Shown here: positions 44,746-56,171 of the stretch, in pieces | How positions within the stretch are numbered: the stretch's first letter is position 1 | Layout of the letters: each line of letters starts with the position of its first letter | From: Solicoccozyma terricola | Taxonomy: Eukaryota; Basidiomycota; Tremellomycetes; Filobasidiales; Piskurozymaceae | Reading direction: 5' to 3' | Length of the DNA: 64,000 bases | NCBI GenBank assembly: GCA_001600875.1 | Contig: BCLD01000011.1 | Location: 688,355 to 752,354 of the forward strand | Made by a program: the position numbers and the translations under genes | The notes under the pieces: generated by a model | Databases searched by the model: none | What the model was told of the DNA's origin: nothing | The model's input: only the letters and a program-made list of their open reading frames with translations

Positions 44746-46445
44746 TCACAACTTGGCGGCTTTCGTGAATTGACCTTCAGTAACTCCAGCTCCCATGGCA
44801 GCGGTGGAGGAGACACCGCCGGTTGCGGTCATGAGAAGGGCGTCTGCAAGATCAGCACCGGACCACTAGAGGGAGAGAGTGAGAAGCAACCAATCAGCAC
44901 CACGCGATCATTCAACCAACCAAGACAACTCTCACCTTTTGATGAGTAAGTACATCGCATCCAATATCCCGCTCTCGTCGTTGAATGAGCTCGACGTAAG
45001 CCTTCATTCCTTCCTTTGCAAACGCTGCAGCAAAGAGATCAGAGATGTAGGCGTTGGAATGCAGACCTCCAAGGGTGATGAATTGCCAAATGAAGCCTAG
45101 CTTTCCGAGTCTGACGTTGCGCACAAGTCCAGCAAGAGGTCAGCGAAAACCCCGCCACGCAAATACATCACAACGTTTCGCCAAATATCGGATTACTCAC
45201 TTCCAAACGTATTCCTTCATATCCTTCTCATTCAAACCAGCCGCATCCCAATTGAAACTAGGACTCAAGTTGTAAGCCAACCAATGACCAGGTCTTTTCT
45301 TGTGGACACCCGCTGCGAATTCTTTCGCTTGAGCGTAAATCGGAGACTTGGTTTCCATCCACAACAGATCCGCGTAAGGCGCGAACTCCACCGCTCGGTT
45401 AATTGCACATTGTGTACCTCCTTGGTATCGGTAGTAACCTTCTCGAGTACGTGGTGAATCCCAGTCCCAGAAGGGAATGTTTGAGGATTCAAGACCGTAT
45501 TTCCGTTTAGCGATTCGAAGGGTCTCTGAATGAGAAGCATGGGCGGTACCAGAAACCTCGGCAAGGAAGTTTTTCACTCTATCTTGGGAAACTCCTTGTT
45601 TCGATAAAGCCCTTGCGAGTGTTGGAGCGTACAATTCGAGTTTAGCGGATGAGATCCATTGATCTTCGATAGCTTGAAGTTTAGCACCGGATAGACCTTG
45701 TCGTTCTCCTTGTGTCATGACGCTGACCAAAGGTTGAAGGTCTGCATTGGTGTTTCCAAGGATGAAAGCGTGATCCCTTTCATCAACATTGGACGAAATC
45801 AAGGTAGCAGCCTCTGAATCGGTTCGAGCGACGACGAGGTTGGAAACTCCCATGATATCGTATTGAAGTCGAATAGCGACGAGTCGATTGACATGTTCAG
45901 AGATTGGAACGAGGACTTTACCGGCCATGTGACCGCATTTCTTTGTTCCAGCTGAGCGGTAGGTGGGGGTAGAGACGAGGTTGGTTTAACATATTGCGTT
46001 GGAAGAAGGGAGGGGGGGGGGGGGGAGAAAGGAAGTCCTTCCAACTCACGAGCTTGATCTTCGATATGAATTCCAGCAGCTCCAGCCTCAACCATCATCT
46101 TTGTCAATTTCATCACAGCTGTAAGACCACCATGACCCTACAATCCCCCAATCGGTGCAAAGAAACGTCAGCTTCCTTCCACCACCCACCCACAGGGACA
46201 TAGGGGAATAAAAATAAAATAAAAATCTGTAACTCACAGTGTCTGCGTCCGCAACGATTGGTCTCAAGTAATCGATAGGTTTCCCAAGTTGTGCTCTACC
46301 TTCGGGACCTGCTGTCAATCGATGGAATCGTTGTTTTCGATCATGGAACAATTGAGCGGTGAATAGTTGTGCGACCTTGTTTGGAACGGTGTTTGAGGGG
46401 TAGTCTGGTTTTGGGAGAAAGGGAATCGTTAGTGGGAAGCTGGAT

Positions 46446-46493
<48 letters not shown>

Positions 46494-47061
46494 TTGGCAT
46501 AACCGAAGATTGGTATCACGTACCTGCAAGATCAGGTCCAGGTTCTAAACTAGATGAAGCAGTCGAGGATGATTGCCATCCGGAGACATAAACGGTCTCG
46601 AGATGTTTTGCCATTTGAGTAAGTTGAACGGGATCCAATCTAACCCCGCCAAACGCACGTCAAATCCATCAGCTCCCTCTTTACTTTTTCGTAGTGTGTG
46701 TGTTTGTGTTCAGACGCCAAAACTTACGCTCCATATGTAATACTACAACCACCTCCTTCACCTCTCGCTTTACTTTCCAGAATCGTGTACAGTTTCTTAC
46801 CCATTGCATCGGACGGATAGGAGAGTGGTAGAGTTCCACGTTTGTTCACTACTTCTTCAGCAGAGTATGGTCTGGTGACTCTGGAGAAGCGTGGATGCTG
46901 TGAAAGCAGAAAAGAGCGGGTGGGTTGGCCGGGGTTAAGCAGTGGATGGTGACAAGAGATAAATCTCCAGGTTATGGGACAGTGGGCATGCATACCTTCC
47001 ACCATTGTTTGACAGCTTGAACTTCTGCTTCGAAGGACTGTTGTTCTTGATCGGAAGGCAT
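44746..47061 (-). CDS. ICL1: Isocitrate lyase
   Basis: Isocitrate lyase cleaves isocitrate to succinate and glyoxylate, the first step of the glyoxylate shunt used on acetate, ethanol and fatty acids. Eight minus-strand exons: 46996-47061, 46728-46897, 46524-46639, 46238-46404, 46050-46137, 45201-45951, 44936-45110 and 44746-44865; about 550 residues. Diagnostic segments are [69 protein letters not shown] with the catalytic KKCGH signature near residue 208, [31 protein letters not shown] and [18 protein letters not shown]. The C-terminus ends in AKL, a variant of the peroxisomal PTS1 tripeptide. Two introns hold C runs on the sense strand, one of them 46 nt. Confidence 0.96.
46012..46025 (-). 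repeat. 14-nt G run (sense C) in ICL1 intron 5
   Basis: The run lies in intron 45952-46049, about 25 nt after the donor, and reads as C on the coding strand. Confidence 0.85.
46446..46491 (-). repeat. 46-nt G run (sense C) in ICL1 intron 3
   Basis: An uninterrupted G run on the plus strand, hence C on the coding strand, fills the centre of intron 46405-46523. It is about 32 nt from the donor and 41 nt from the acceptor. The intron is 119 nt, and would be near the usual length without the run. Confidence 0.9.
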
Positions 47062-47544
47062 GGTTGACGAAGAAAAAACGAGGATGTGGCTGCTCCGGTT
47101 GATTGGTAAATTGCCAGAGACGATGATTATTGCTCAGTGGAATGAACTTTGTCTGTGAGTGGTGGGCTCTTATAAGGATGGGAACTGAGTTGACTCGACG
47201 GGGGGGGTGGGAAGCTGGCTAACGAAATGCGGCCGGACGACTCGTGCCATGGCTGCACTCCCGGCTATCGCGCCCTGAGATGCAACCCCGACTACCCCGA
47301 CTACCCCCACTACCCCGACCTCACCCTCACGCTCAGCTGTCAGCACACCATCAGCTGCCAGGGAGTCTCTGGCTGGTTGAATCCGTGCTCTGGGCCATTG
47401 GACTAGCCCTGGACTGCTTCGTGCGATCTCTCGATTACCCGGTTGTTATCGACGCGGGCCTCCACTCCCGAGTGGCGGGCGCAATGACTTTCACGTGTCT
47501 CGGGATACATCGGATATCCACGGCGCAACAGGTTTGTCTTGTCG
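47062..47544. other. ICL1 upstream region
   Basis: The region holds the ICL1 promoter and the 3' flank of the next minus-strand gene. It includes direct repeats of a ctaccccga-type unit (about 47295-47318), a G run at 47200-47206, and one CACGTG element at 47492-47497. No coding exon was recognised. Confidence 0.5.
47492..47497. promoter_or_regulatory. CACGTG element in ICL1 upstream region
   Basis: The hexamer is about 430 bp upstream of the ICL1 start and about 50 bp past the stop codon of the Cyc2-like gene. Confidence 0.25.
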
Positions 47545-49170
47545 CTACAGGATCCACACATTCCTCCTGTGGAAACCTAGCTGCCCAAGCAATCCTCCGA
47601 GAGGTGGGATGTCTCTCCCACGCGGAGCAGGTCCGACAAGGGGCGGCAACGATCTTGAATGTAACAGCAGTGGGCAGATCAGCGTTCCTCGGTCATTTTT
47701 ATTATTAATTTCTCCGCCGGCCGATGCGGGTCAGACGCCCCCGCCAAACTAACTCACTTGACGGGTAGACACACCATCACTGCTTTTCTATCCACATTCA
47801 ACTCCTTGATCTCATTCTCTTCCGTCTCATATGATCCCTTCTCTTTCCTACCAAACATCGACGTCCACCAATTCCCGGCTTGCTCCTCCACCTCGTTATA
47901 CCCCTCGTTATCATCCACCACTTGCAACTCTTCCTTCTTCACATCGAACGCCCCGATTATATCCTCCTTGGATAACGTCTTCCCAGCTTTCACTCGTATC
48001 ACATTCATCATCCTTCCTTCACCTCCACTTAAGAAATCACGTCGAGCAGTAGGTATGAATGGTTCTTCCATTGCGATATCCATCCGATCCGATTCAGTCG
48101 TTATTAAAGTCCCCATCTCCATGTCTTTTTCGATTGGTGGATTCTCAGAAGGAGTGGGACGAGGTATATGTGGGAGAGTCGCTTTAGGAAAGTAATGGAT
48201 GAGAGTGAATGAAGGTGTTGGAGTATGGATAGAGGAAAGTTTGAAAAGTAGTTGTAGAAAGGGAGTTAATCCTGTTCCGGTGGAAATCTAAAGGGTATTT
48301 TTACCGAGAGATTGTCAATTGTCAACGTGAAGAAAAGATGTCGACGAATTGTTAATCGTGCAAACATACCATCGCGATTTGATCATATTCATCAAGTGGG
48401 ACTTGACATGTTCGAATTGGACCTCGAATTTCAATTTTATCTCCAGCTCTCAACGAATGGATATGTCTGATCACCGTCGTGAGGATTAGCACCCCATCAT
48501 GGAGCTCGTTTTGGCGCATAACTCACCTTCCAACTTCTCCACCCTTGACTCGTTTCACCACAATCTTCATCATCCCGTCCTTTTCTACATCGTTTATTGG
48601 GGTATATGGTCGTTCGATTTGTAAATCTGGGGATTTAACACATACGTGATGGATAGTTACGTATTCCCCTTCATCCGGCGTGTGAGAAACAGGAAGAGGT
48701 TGGTCCCTCGTTTCAACGCTTTGAGTGAGAACCTTTCCTTCGAGAGTCTTGAACATGGAACGAGATTCTTCTGGAACAGGTATCTCAACCAAGACATGAG
48801 TAGGTGATAATGACTGAACCGCTGATATTCGATGTGTAGTATATCGTTGTGGTGATAGATTTTCCTGAGTAGATGGACGGAGAGATGATGGAAGAAGGAA
48901 GTATAAGCCAGGGAGGATTGATAGCGATAGAGCGGTATATAGGTATATACGAGGTCGTTGTTGAGTGTTTGCGCTAGAGGAGGAGGAGGAGGAGGAGGAG
49001 GAGGAGTGGACTCGATGGCGTGCAAGGGGCGGCGTGCGGATCGATCGAAGAATGGTGGAAGTCGTGGAGAGCGACCGTGTGGCGCGAGAGCAGATTTTGC
49101 ATGGTACGAAAGAGACTAGTTGGAATGTTGCTCTATACAGGGTTGCTGACCCTTTGAGAGTCGATGCCAT
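47545..49170 (-). CDS. Cyc2-like mitochondrial FAD-binding oxidoreductase
   Basis: The gene encodes a membrane-anchored flavoprotein of the ferredoxin-NADP reductase/cytochrome b5 reductase fold, similar to yeast Cyc2, which supports haem attachment to mitochondrial cytochrome c. Minus-strand exons are 48527-49170, 48370-48466, 47758-48287 and 47545-47653, about 459 residues. The N-terminus MASTLKGSATLYRATFQLV with following Arg/Ser residues looks like a mitochondrial presequence. A poly-Ser stretch precedes one membrane span (IYLYTALSLSILPGLYFLL). The FAD-binding motif is ERPYTPIND; the flavin phosphate region is SLRAGDKIEIRGPI and the nucleotide motif is ISTGTGLTPFLQLLF. The last exon gives PPLGGLLGQLGFHRRNVWIL, a typical reductase C-terminus. 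An acidic insert of about 100 residues separates the nucleotide-binding strands. An in-frame ATG at 49269 is upstream, but its Gly-rich extension is unlikely. Confidence 0.8.
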
Positions 49171-49690
49171 GATGTGTTCTCGATACACCACCAAGCAGCA
49201 TAGTCGAGCACGCCCATCCAAGCCCCCCCCTCCCCCTCGCCCGCCGCCGCCGGGTGCTTTCACGTGCAACCGCAGTCCTGCCTTGTTAGGTACGAATCAA
49301 CAACAACGGTAATACCTCTCGTCTCAAAAACCTCATGTCTCAAACCTGCTATGAGTTGACTGTGTACGACGCAGAATCGTTGGCAGCAGGATGCAAAAGA
49401 GGTGAGACGGGCCCAAGATGATTGTACTGCCGTATGTAGGAAGCATAAGTAGACAGGAGCTCGAGATCGCTTGCTGTCCAAATCGTTCGAATATCAACAC
49501 ACACACACATACCTTGCTCGCACGACGGCCAAAAACTCATCGTGACTCCACCTCCAGGGTCACTATCTCTTCAGTAAGGCGATACAGCCAGTCTCCAGCT
49601 GATTGCAATCCAACAGTCCCATATACGACCGAACCACATTGCATAACGCACCATCGTGTGCTTCCAGGATCATCAACAATTCTCTTCCCA
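49171..49690. other. Divergent promoter region, Cyc2-like gene and orphan gene
   Basis: About 520 bp separate the two start codons. It holds one CACGTG element at 49261-49266, 91 bp upstream of the Cyc2-like start, and a short CA repeat at about 49498-49508. An in-frame plus-strand extension begins at 49418 but has poor composition. Confidence 0.5.
49261..49266. promoter_or_regulatory. CACGTG E-box upstream of the Cyc2-like gene
   Basis: The hexamer is 91 bp upstream of the Cyc2-like start codon. Confidence 0.4.
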
Positions 49691-51439
49691 ATGTCTACCA
49701 CGGTCATGGGGAGCGACTGGGTTGACCGTCTCGTTGGATCGGTGGGTAGTCAATATATCGTCAGCAGTGGTAGAGCCACAAACCTTCCCGATATCGAGGC
49801 CAGTGTCATTATCGCGTCTCCCCCCAAGGTTCGCGTTGAAGGTGGTTTCGACTTCCTCTCGTCGGACAACAAGTATATCTTTGCAGCGGGATCAAAGACC
49901 ACTCTAGAAGCTGTACCGATCTTCAAAGCAGCAGAAAGAGTTGGAATTGATCTCGAGAACCTTCAAAACTGTTATAAGAAGAAGCTAAATGCATTGGATT
50001 GCCTGAAGATCGGGTTGTTAGCCAAGTTCAACCCTAGTCTGGTATGTGATCGTAGTGTTCCTGCAACGTTAGAGTCTGTCTCTCTGATTATACCATCTTA
50101 CCTCCTTCAGCACAGCGAGCAAGACCTGTCAACCCTGTTTCGAACTTTGGAATACGATGAGCCTAAACAAGGTCCATATGCCGGAATGTGTGGCTCCTAC
50201 AACACCTGGACTAGAGTTTTGAAACCCTGCCATCCTGATCCTCGTTACAATAAGAGCACTCCTACAGTCGATGAAGATGGCCTCTGGTACCTCTCCAGGA
50301 AAGATTGCAAGCCTACTCGAGAGCAGATGAACGTGGCCATTCAGCTTATTCGGGAACACGCGGAGATGGAGAGGCAAGCAGCCGAGGGAGCCGCTCGTCG
50401 ATCAAATGCTCTCACGAAGTCAACACGACTTCCAGGCAGGCCGAGGTTATGTCTTCCTCTCCAAACGATCACAGAACCACCAGAGATAGTGGAGGCTCCA
50501 GCTATCAAGGTGCTCCCTTCCGCCAAGTCTAGTATCTCACAGGGGGAGGAATGCGCTGCAGATTCGGATGACGTCTCGCTCACCACCGCGGCTTCATCCC
50601 TTGACTCTGCTGGAAACTTAGTCATCAAGTCTACCAACGGTCTCGACGAGCTGGCGCTCACAGTCCCTCTCCCGGCGTCCTTTGTGTCTTCGACTTTGTC
50701 ATCACCTTCCTCTTACTATGGTTTCACCGAAAACTTCACATCCTTGGACCCTCTTACCATTCCCCTCCCGTCGTCCCTTGTGTCTTCGGCGTCGTCGTCA
50801 AATTCCTCTTACCATGGTTTGACCGAAAACTTCACATCCTTGGACCCTCTTACCATTCCCGTCCCAGAGAGGCTACCCAGTCTCCCAGTTGGTGGTCTCG
50901 CCGATCTCTTCTCATCTGCGGATCCCCTCCTACCTGCTGTCAACGTCGAAACCGCCGCCGAACACGCCGCACGCCTTTTCCCCCTATTGTGGAACGGCTA
51001 CAGGACGGTGAACTCAACCGGGGGGATCACTTTTGTTGGAGCGATCGAAGACTCGGATTTCAGCTGCGATTCGGACAGCGATATCATCCTCCCTGCCATC
51101 AAACGAACGTTCAAACCAGATCCTCAGGGGAATGGGAAAACGCGGGATACTGTCCCCCAGTGCTGTCCTTCAACGACTGTCAATCCAAGGAAACGAAGCG
51201 ATACTTACATCTACAAGGTTTACCGTGAGGACACGGCTTTCGACGACGACGGCTATCCGAGGGTCTGGAAATTTTCCGCGAGCACCAGGAAGAATGCTCC
51301 CATAGCGAGTTTAAGCACTGCCTGCTATCTACAAGAACCCCGCGTAAACTCTTGCCCGACGAGGGGGTCACTTCTGTCTAACGTCTTGCATCATTACATG
51401 ACGGAATTAGAGCAGTTCATAGAGAATCGAGTCGAGTAA
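49691..51439 (+). CDS. Orphan protein with an internal 32-residue duplication
   Basis: Exons 49691-50041 and 50111-51439 encode about 559 residues; the 69-nt GTATGT...CAG intron is in frame, so an unspliced reading is also open. I do not recognise a family. The N-terminal part contains GSDWVDRLVGSVGSQYIVSSG and a Lys/Cys-containing helical region (NLQNCYKKKLNALDCLKIGLL). The middle has HPDPRYNKSTPTVDEDGLWYLSRKD. Two adjacent 32-residue repeats follow, each containing LVSS or FVSS, Ser-rich sequence and TENFTSLDPLT. The C-terminal part has VYREDTAFDDDGYPRVWKF. A start 91 codons upstream in frame is possible but that extension is low-complexity. Confidence 0.55.
   Translation: MSTTVMGSDWVDRLVGSVGSQYIVSSGRATNLPDIEASVIIASPPKVRVEGGFDFLSSDNKYIFAAGSKTTLEAVPIFKAAERVGIDLENLQNCYKKKLNALDCLKIGLLAKFNPSLVCDRSVPATLESVSLIIPSYLLQHSEQDLSTLFRTLEYDEPKQGPYAGMCGSYNTWTRVLKPCHPDPRYNKSTPTVDEDGLWYLSRKDCKPTREQMNVAIQLIREHAEMERQAAEGAARRSNALTKSTRLPGRPRLCLPLQTITEPPEIVEAPAIKVLPSAKSSISQGEECAADSDDVSLTTAASSLDSAGNLVIKSTNGLDELALTVPLPASFVSSTLSSPSSYYGFTENFTSLDPLTIPLPSSLVSSASSSNSSYHGLTENFTSLDPLTIPVPERLPSLPVGGLADLFSSADPLLPAVNVETAAEHAARLFPLLWNGYRTVNSTGGITFVGAIEDSDFSCDSDSDIILPAIKRTFKPDPQGNGKTRDTVPQCCPSTTVNPRKRSDTYIYKVYREDTAFDDDGYPRVWKFSASTRKNAPIASLSTACYLQEPRVNSCPTRGSLLSNVLHHYMTELEQFIENRVE
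50657..50848 (+). repeat. 96-bp tandem in-frame duplication
   Basis: Two adjacent 96-bp units (about 50657-50752 and 50753-50848) differ at a minority of positions. Both encode a Pro/Leu start, a Ser-rich centre and the identical stretch TENFTSLDPLT. The second half of each unit is the best conserved, suggesting a fairly recent duplication. Confidence 0.8.
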
Positions 51440-51835
51440 GATAGGACCTGTTGTGAGCTAAAGGACAATAATAGTTGGCGTCTCCGTGGTTGCGTTCCCG
51501 GTTTGGTTGGATTCCCGGCTATTCTGTTCTTATAAGTCCCATGGACAATGATATCAAGATTCCTTATGTTTGTCGTCCTTGCGCTAGCCGGACTTTTGAA
51601 TACCTGGTTCACAGCACACAAGTGAAATGGGAATTCGACGCAGAACTACCATGGAAAGTGTATATGACCCCTTGTGACGGTCAGACAAGGGTAGAGAGTC
51701 AATGCTTTAAGCACATGGTTCGAGGTGTACCAGCAAGACAATTCCTTCTATGATTCTAAGATGCTGACTAGGTTCGTGATCGGTTCGTCAAGTCGTTTCC
51801 AGCGGTTTCTTCCAGCTACTTTCTCTGCCAGGCAA
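51440..51835. other. Convergent intergenic region, orphan gene and KAP120
   Basis: The region holds the two 3' flanks. A plus-strand frame (51475-51753, 92 codons) is open but has no recognisable domain and no neighbouring splice signals that I could join; I do not call it. Confidence 0.45.
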
Positions 51836-54800
51836 TCAAGTCAAAAGCTTCTCCAGCTGCGCTTTGACGTCCACGTCCAATTGATTCCAGTAGGGTCCCA
51901 TGCCCAGTCCTTGCGCTTGCGAAAGCTTCTCCGAGAGGTATTGAGTAAGAGGTCGAGCGTAGATTATATCTTGGGCTTCTAGTTTTTCCCGTCGTTCACC
52001 CTCGGCGGTGTCTTGGATCTCGTGCCACACCAGGATGTTCTCATCGCGCCAGTGGCGGACGAGTCTGAGGGACAGTATCAGTCACGGCTCTATCAAGGTG
52101 TCTCAGGTCTTCGCTTACTCTGGGCCCATACTCCCGTCAACCTGCGTCTCCTTGACTTCTCCCAGCACGTCCATAAAGACGTTGACTGAAAGGCAGCAAA
52201 CGGATCAGAAATGTCAGTGAATCGCAAACATGCCCTTGGCTGCTTACCTGTTTCGCCATCGAGACGCTCAAAGACTTGTGGGTTTCCCTGCGAGTCGCAA
52301 AATTGTTCAGTATGGCCGGACGTTCAATGCCTTCATAAGGTCACTAACAACCGTTAGCAAATTTGCGAATGCCATGGCCACCAACTTGCGGGCAGAGGAG
52401 TCGCCGATGTAGTCAAACTGCCGGAATGATCAATATCAGCGAAATGCGAAATAGCCAGCGTGGCCGAAACGAACAGCTCGCCACATAGCATCCAAGGTCT
52501 CCTCCAATTGCGCATGATCACCCCGACCACTGGCGGAGCCGACATGATGAACGAGCGCAACGAATGCTTGAGGGTCCGCAACGATCATCCTGGATAATGT
52601 TCCAAGGTATGCAGCAAGAACAGCGCCAGACGACTTTTCGTTGTCGATCTCCTTGCAGAGCTTGGCCATCAATCCAGTCGAAGCGAATGTTTGGCCCCAA
52701 ATATGAGACGGGATTAGGCGGATGAGGACATCGATAGAGGCCAGAACGGCTTTGGTGGATTGTCGTTCGGCTAGATCTAGTGCGGCCTTGAACGCTTCGG
52801 TGATCTGCGTGCCGTAAGCCTGCGAAAATGAATAGGTTAGAGGAGACGACTGACGATCTCTTATTGTTTTACGCACATGCATCAATCGACTCCCGTCCAA
52901 GAGCATGTAGGAATCCATCAACGCAAGCGCCTGCGGTTGCAGATCCAGATTCTGTCCGAGAAGGTTTACCAAAAACGGGACCAGTTTGAGCAGGCCAGAG
53001 TCTGCCTCATGTGCTTCGAGCGTTGTTACGTTGCGAAGAGACGCTTGCCACCTGTAATCGAGAACAAATAAGAGTGCTGAATAAGAGAGTAGACGTCAAC
53101 GACACTCACAAGGTCAGTCCATCCTCCTCAAAGTGTTCCTTAGCGACCCCCTGCAAGCTTTCCTCAACCAACGGAATGACAAGCGGAAGAATGTTCACGG
53201 TCCCCGGGCCAATAGCGGCGACGAGCTTGGTGGTCATGGTGACAAGAGACGCTTTGAAGAGCCACTCGCCATCCAGACCGACAGACGATGACCCTGTGTG
53301 GGGTTAATATGAGTGTACGTAATTACAAGAGGTGAAACTTCCACTCACAGAGGGCTGGAATTGCTTGAGAAAGCGTTGGTAGATGAGGTAGAATCTGTTG
53401 AGAGGAAATCAAGACATACCCGCCGTGCAATGTCTGCATTTTCCCACTTACCTCTCCCTTGATGCGCTCAATGATAACCGTCAGGGTATCCAGGATGTGT
53501 CGTTTACCAGCCAAGGTCTCCGCATCACCCATAACCTTAAGCCTGGATCGGAAGTCTCGTCAGCATTTCGAACGAGAGTCACTTCCAGGTACAAGCTTAC
53601 ATTTCCTCGACCATCTGGCCAATGAAAGGCCTAAAGTAGGCGATGTCAAGCTCCCAAAGCTGTGTACGTGAGGCAGAGCACATCGTCAGCATGCAGATGA
53701 GAACCACGTCCTGAACAATCCTCACATCGACGCATTGGTAGATTGAGATGACTGCCGTCAGATTTACAGCGATATCCGTCGCATCGCCACGCTCCGCCAG
53801 CATGTGAAGGAGGATCTGCCAGATCAGCGGCAGCTGAGCTGATTCTTCGTGAGCTGAGACCCATTGACCAATAAGCCAGGCAATGCGACGTTTGAGAAGG
53901 CGGTCCCTGCGAAGAACCTCTCACGCAATTAGCTGGTGGAAGTTATCGATGGGAATATTAAGAAGCGGCACCCACTCCGGCATCTGCGATCCCACTGCGC
54001 CCATCAATGGCTGCAAGATCTGCTCCAGCGCTATCGAGTGACCCAATACTCTTGCCATCCTACCAACGGCACACAGGATGGAATCCAAGCGGATCCTCGA
54101 AGCCATGTTGGTTGCCGGCGTAGACATTGCGTCTTGCAGCTTTTGCATGATGAGAGGAACCATAATATTGTGATTGCGAGCAGCCGACGTCAAACCCATC
54201 AAAGTGCGTTCGGCAGATGGCTAGGAGGGAAAAAAGAAAAAGAAAACCACGGGTATCAGCTTGTTTGCAGGTTTCGATCAAGCCGCCGTTATATATTCTG
54301 ACCCTAAATTCGTAACTCCATCCTGTGCCCGTATCAACCTCTTGAACAAACCATTCTTCCGGGTCAGCCTGCCACGCCTCCCAATCCGATTCTGTGAGCG
54401 GGAGAAGTCGATCGACAATGAGATTAAATGCGTCCTGAATGAATGCGTCGTTGAAAACTGCGAGTGTGAACCAGTCAGCTGATGTTTCTCCTCAACCGGA
54501 CGATGAGAGGTGGCCGAAGGTCTACGTACTATCCGTATGCTCCGTAGATAATACGCTCAAGATGTTTTTGAACAACGTTAAACCCAATAACAAGAATCCC
54601 TTTGGATACCTATCCGTGACTTTTTCATCCTTTGGGACCTCTCCTGATCTGACGGCATTCCCCACCTCTCCCCACCACCACCCTACAGCGTTCACAGCTC
54701 CCGGTACGTCGGAGAAACCCTTTGGATCGATGTGCAATAGGCTGACGTAGGTCTTTCCGATCGCGCGAATGAACTTTGTGACGGATTGGAGGGTTTTTGT

Positions 54801-55900
54801 AGCGCCAGGTGTTGGAGGGCCGGTGACAAAGTATGGCGATTGGAGCAGTTGGAGACGGAGAGATTGGAGGTGGGAGAGATGTTGGAGGGATGAAGCCATG
54901 AAGATCGTCATCTGCGAAAGGGGGTGAAATTCGCCTCAAAACCGTCAGCATTACACCTTATGGGAAGGATTCTCACTCCCAACGCTCACCCTCGTCCCAT
55001 CCGAATCTATTCTCGATCTCGCCGGTCTACTGAATTCCCAGTCGACCAACCTCGCTCCGATCTTGTATGCGTATCTAGCGGATTCCATGAGTTCCCAGTC
55101 GTCGAGAACAGGGTCACGGGACATCAAGGTAGTAAGGTAGTGGTTCATTGGAAGAGAGAGGTCATTGATGAACTGAACATAAGGGAGTGGACGCATAAGT
55201 ATGGATGTGTCAGATGGAGCAAGAGGAAAAGAATTATTCACCTCCATCATCAACTTTGCACCGATTGGAAGTTTCACACCTCGGAATTCTTTTACCAGAG
55301 CATTCCATACCCAGCAACTGTTCAACAGCATTGTTTTTTGTTTATCCCTCTCATCCTTTTCTGCACCTTGCACATTGGGATCACTCGTTGAGACATGTTG
55401 GAAACTCGATTGTAGAGGACCGTACAGGTCAGTTAATAAAGTCGGATAGGCTCGTGGGTAGTCCTGTCGAGCAAGTGTGACCAGCAGAGCGAGCTGAGAA
55501 CGGGCGATAGGTAGGTCCGGCTCAGAGAAGAATTCAAAGAACCGAGAGCGTATGATGGGTTTCAGCTCATCAGGGATGATGCTTCGAGGGAGGAAAGGGA
55601 AGATAGGTGGTCCGATCAGCTCCATATTCCCTCCAGCAGGTGACATCGGCAGACTAAAGGATCTCACGCCTTGGCTCTCCATTTCTTTGGAACTTCTCTC
55701 CCAACGACCAAAGTCGCTAAAAACCTGACATCCCTATTCAATGATCTATCAGCTGCTACTTCTTGAAGTCTTGCGAAGAACCCTGGTTCGCGATAGTTGG
55801 CTTGCAATTTGGCTTCGGCCTCGGTGTAAGATTCGCGAGAGGTGGGTTGAGCGAGTTGCGACAGAAGAGACGGAAGATCCGCGATGTGAGGGTCGTTCAT
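51836..55900 (-). CDS. KAP120: Importin-11 / karyopherin Kap120
   Basis: Kap120 is a beta-karyopherin that imports ribosome-assembly and other cargoes through nuclear pores. Sixteen minus-strand exons: 55668-55900, 54990-55581, 54530-54911, 54303-54457, 53976-54220, 53726-53906, 53601-53659, 53452-53542, 53349-53394, 53110-53293, 52877-53051, 52475-52819, 52349-52417, 52248-52287, 52119-52185 and 51836-52064. They sum to about 1030 residues, close to yeast Kap120 (about 1032). The importin-beta N-terminal domain shows EAKLQANYREPGFFARLQEV, DVRFLATLVVGREVPKKWRAKA. Later HEAT-repeat segments include LPLTESDWEAWQADPEEWFVQE, KRRIAWLIGQWVS, LEDGL-type loops and FDYIGDSSARKLVAMAFANL. Three introns use less usual donors (GTGGGT, GTGCGT, GTTCGT). 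It is divergent from an orphan gene 271 bp away. Confidence 0.93.
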
Positions 55901-56171
55901 GGCTTGCCCGCTCGATGGAGGGGATGGAGGACGAGTGTGTGCGATGTCGACGATGTGCAGGTACGAAACGGCCAGACGTTGCTGCGTATCAGGGTGAAAT
56001 GATGTCGCTGCTGTCGATGCTGGTGCTGGTGCCGCTGATGTGGTGGATGATCCTCACAAAATCTCAACTCGCTCGTTTGAAACGGAGGTTGTTGACATTT
56101 CGACTCGTCCAACTCGACCACCCCGTCGTCCTCACCTCGTCCAGCTGGCATCCCCATCTCGCTCAACAACG

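Noticed and set aside
49418..49690. 91-codon N-terminal extension of the orphan at 49691
   Set aside because: The extension is Thr/His/Arg-rich, unlike the body of the protein, and overlaps the divergent promoter; it remains possible.
51475..51753. 92-codon plus-strand frame after the orphan gene
   Set aside because: It has Cys residues in a plausible pattern but no recognised domain, and lies between two convergent gene ends; it may be 3' untranslated sequence.
53907..53924. An 18-nt intron in KAP120
   Set aside because: GTGAGA...CAG keeps frame but is far below any plausible intron size; a GTGGGT donor at 53975 gives a 69-nt intron and matches the importin alignment.
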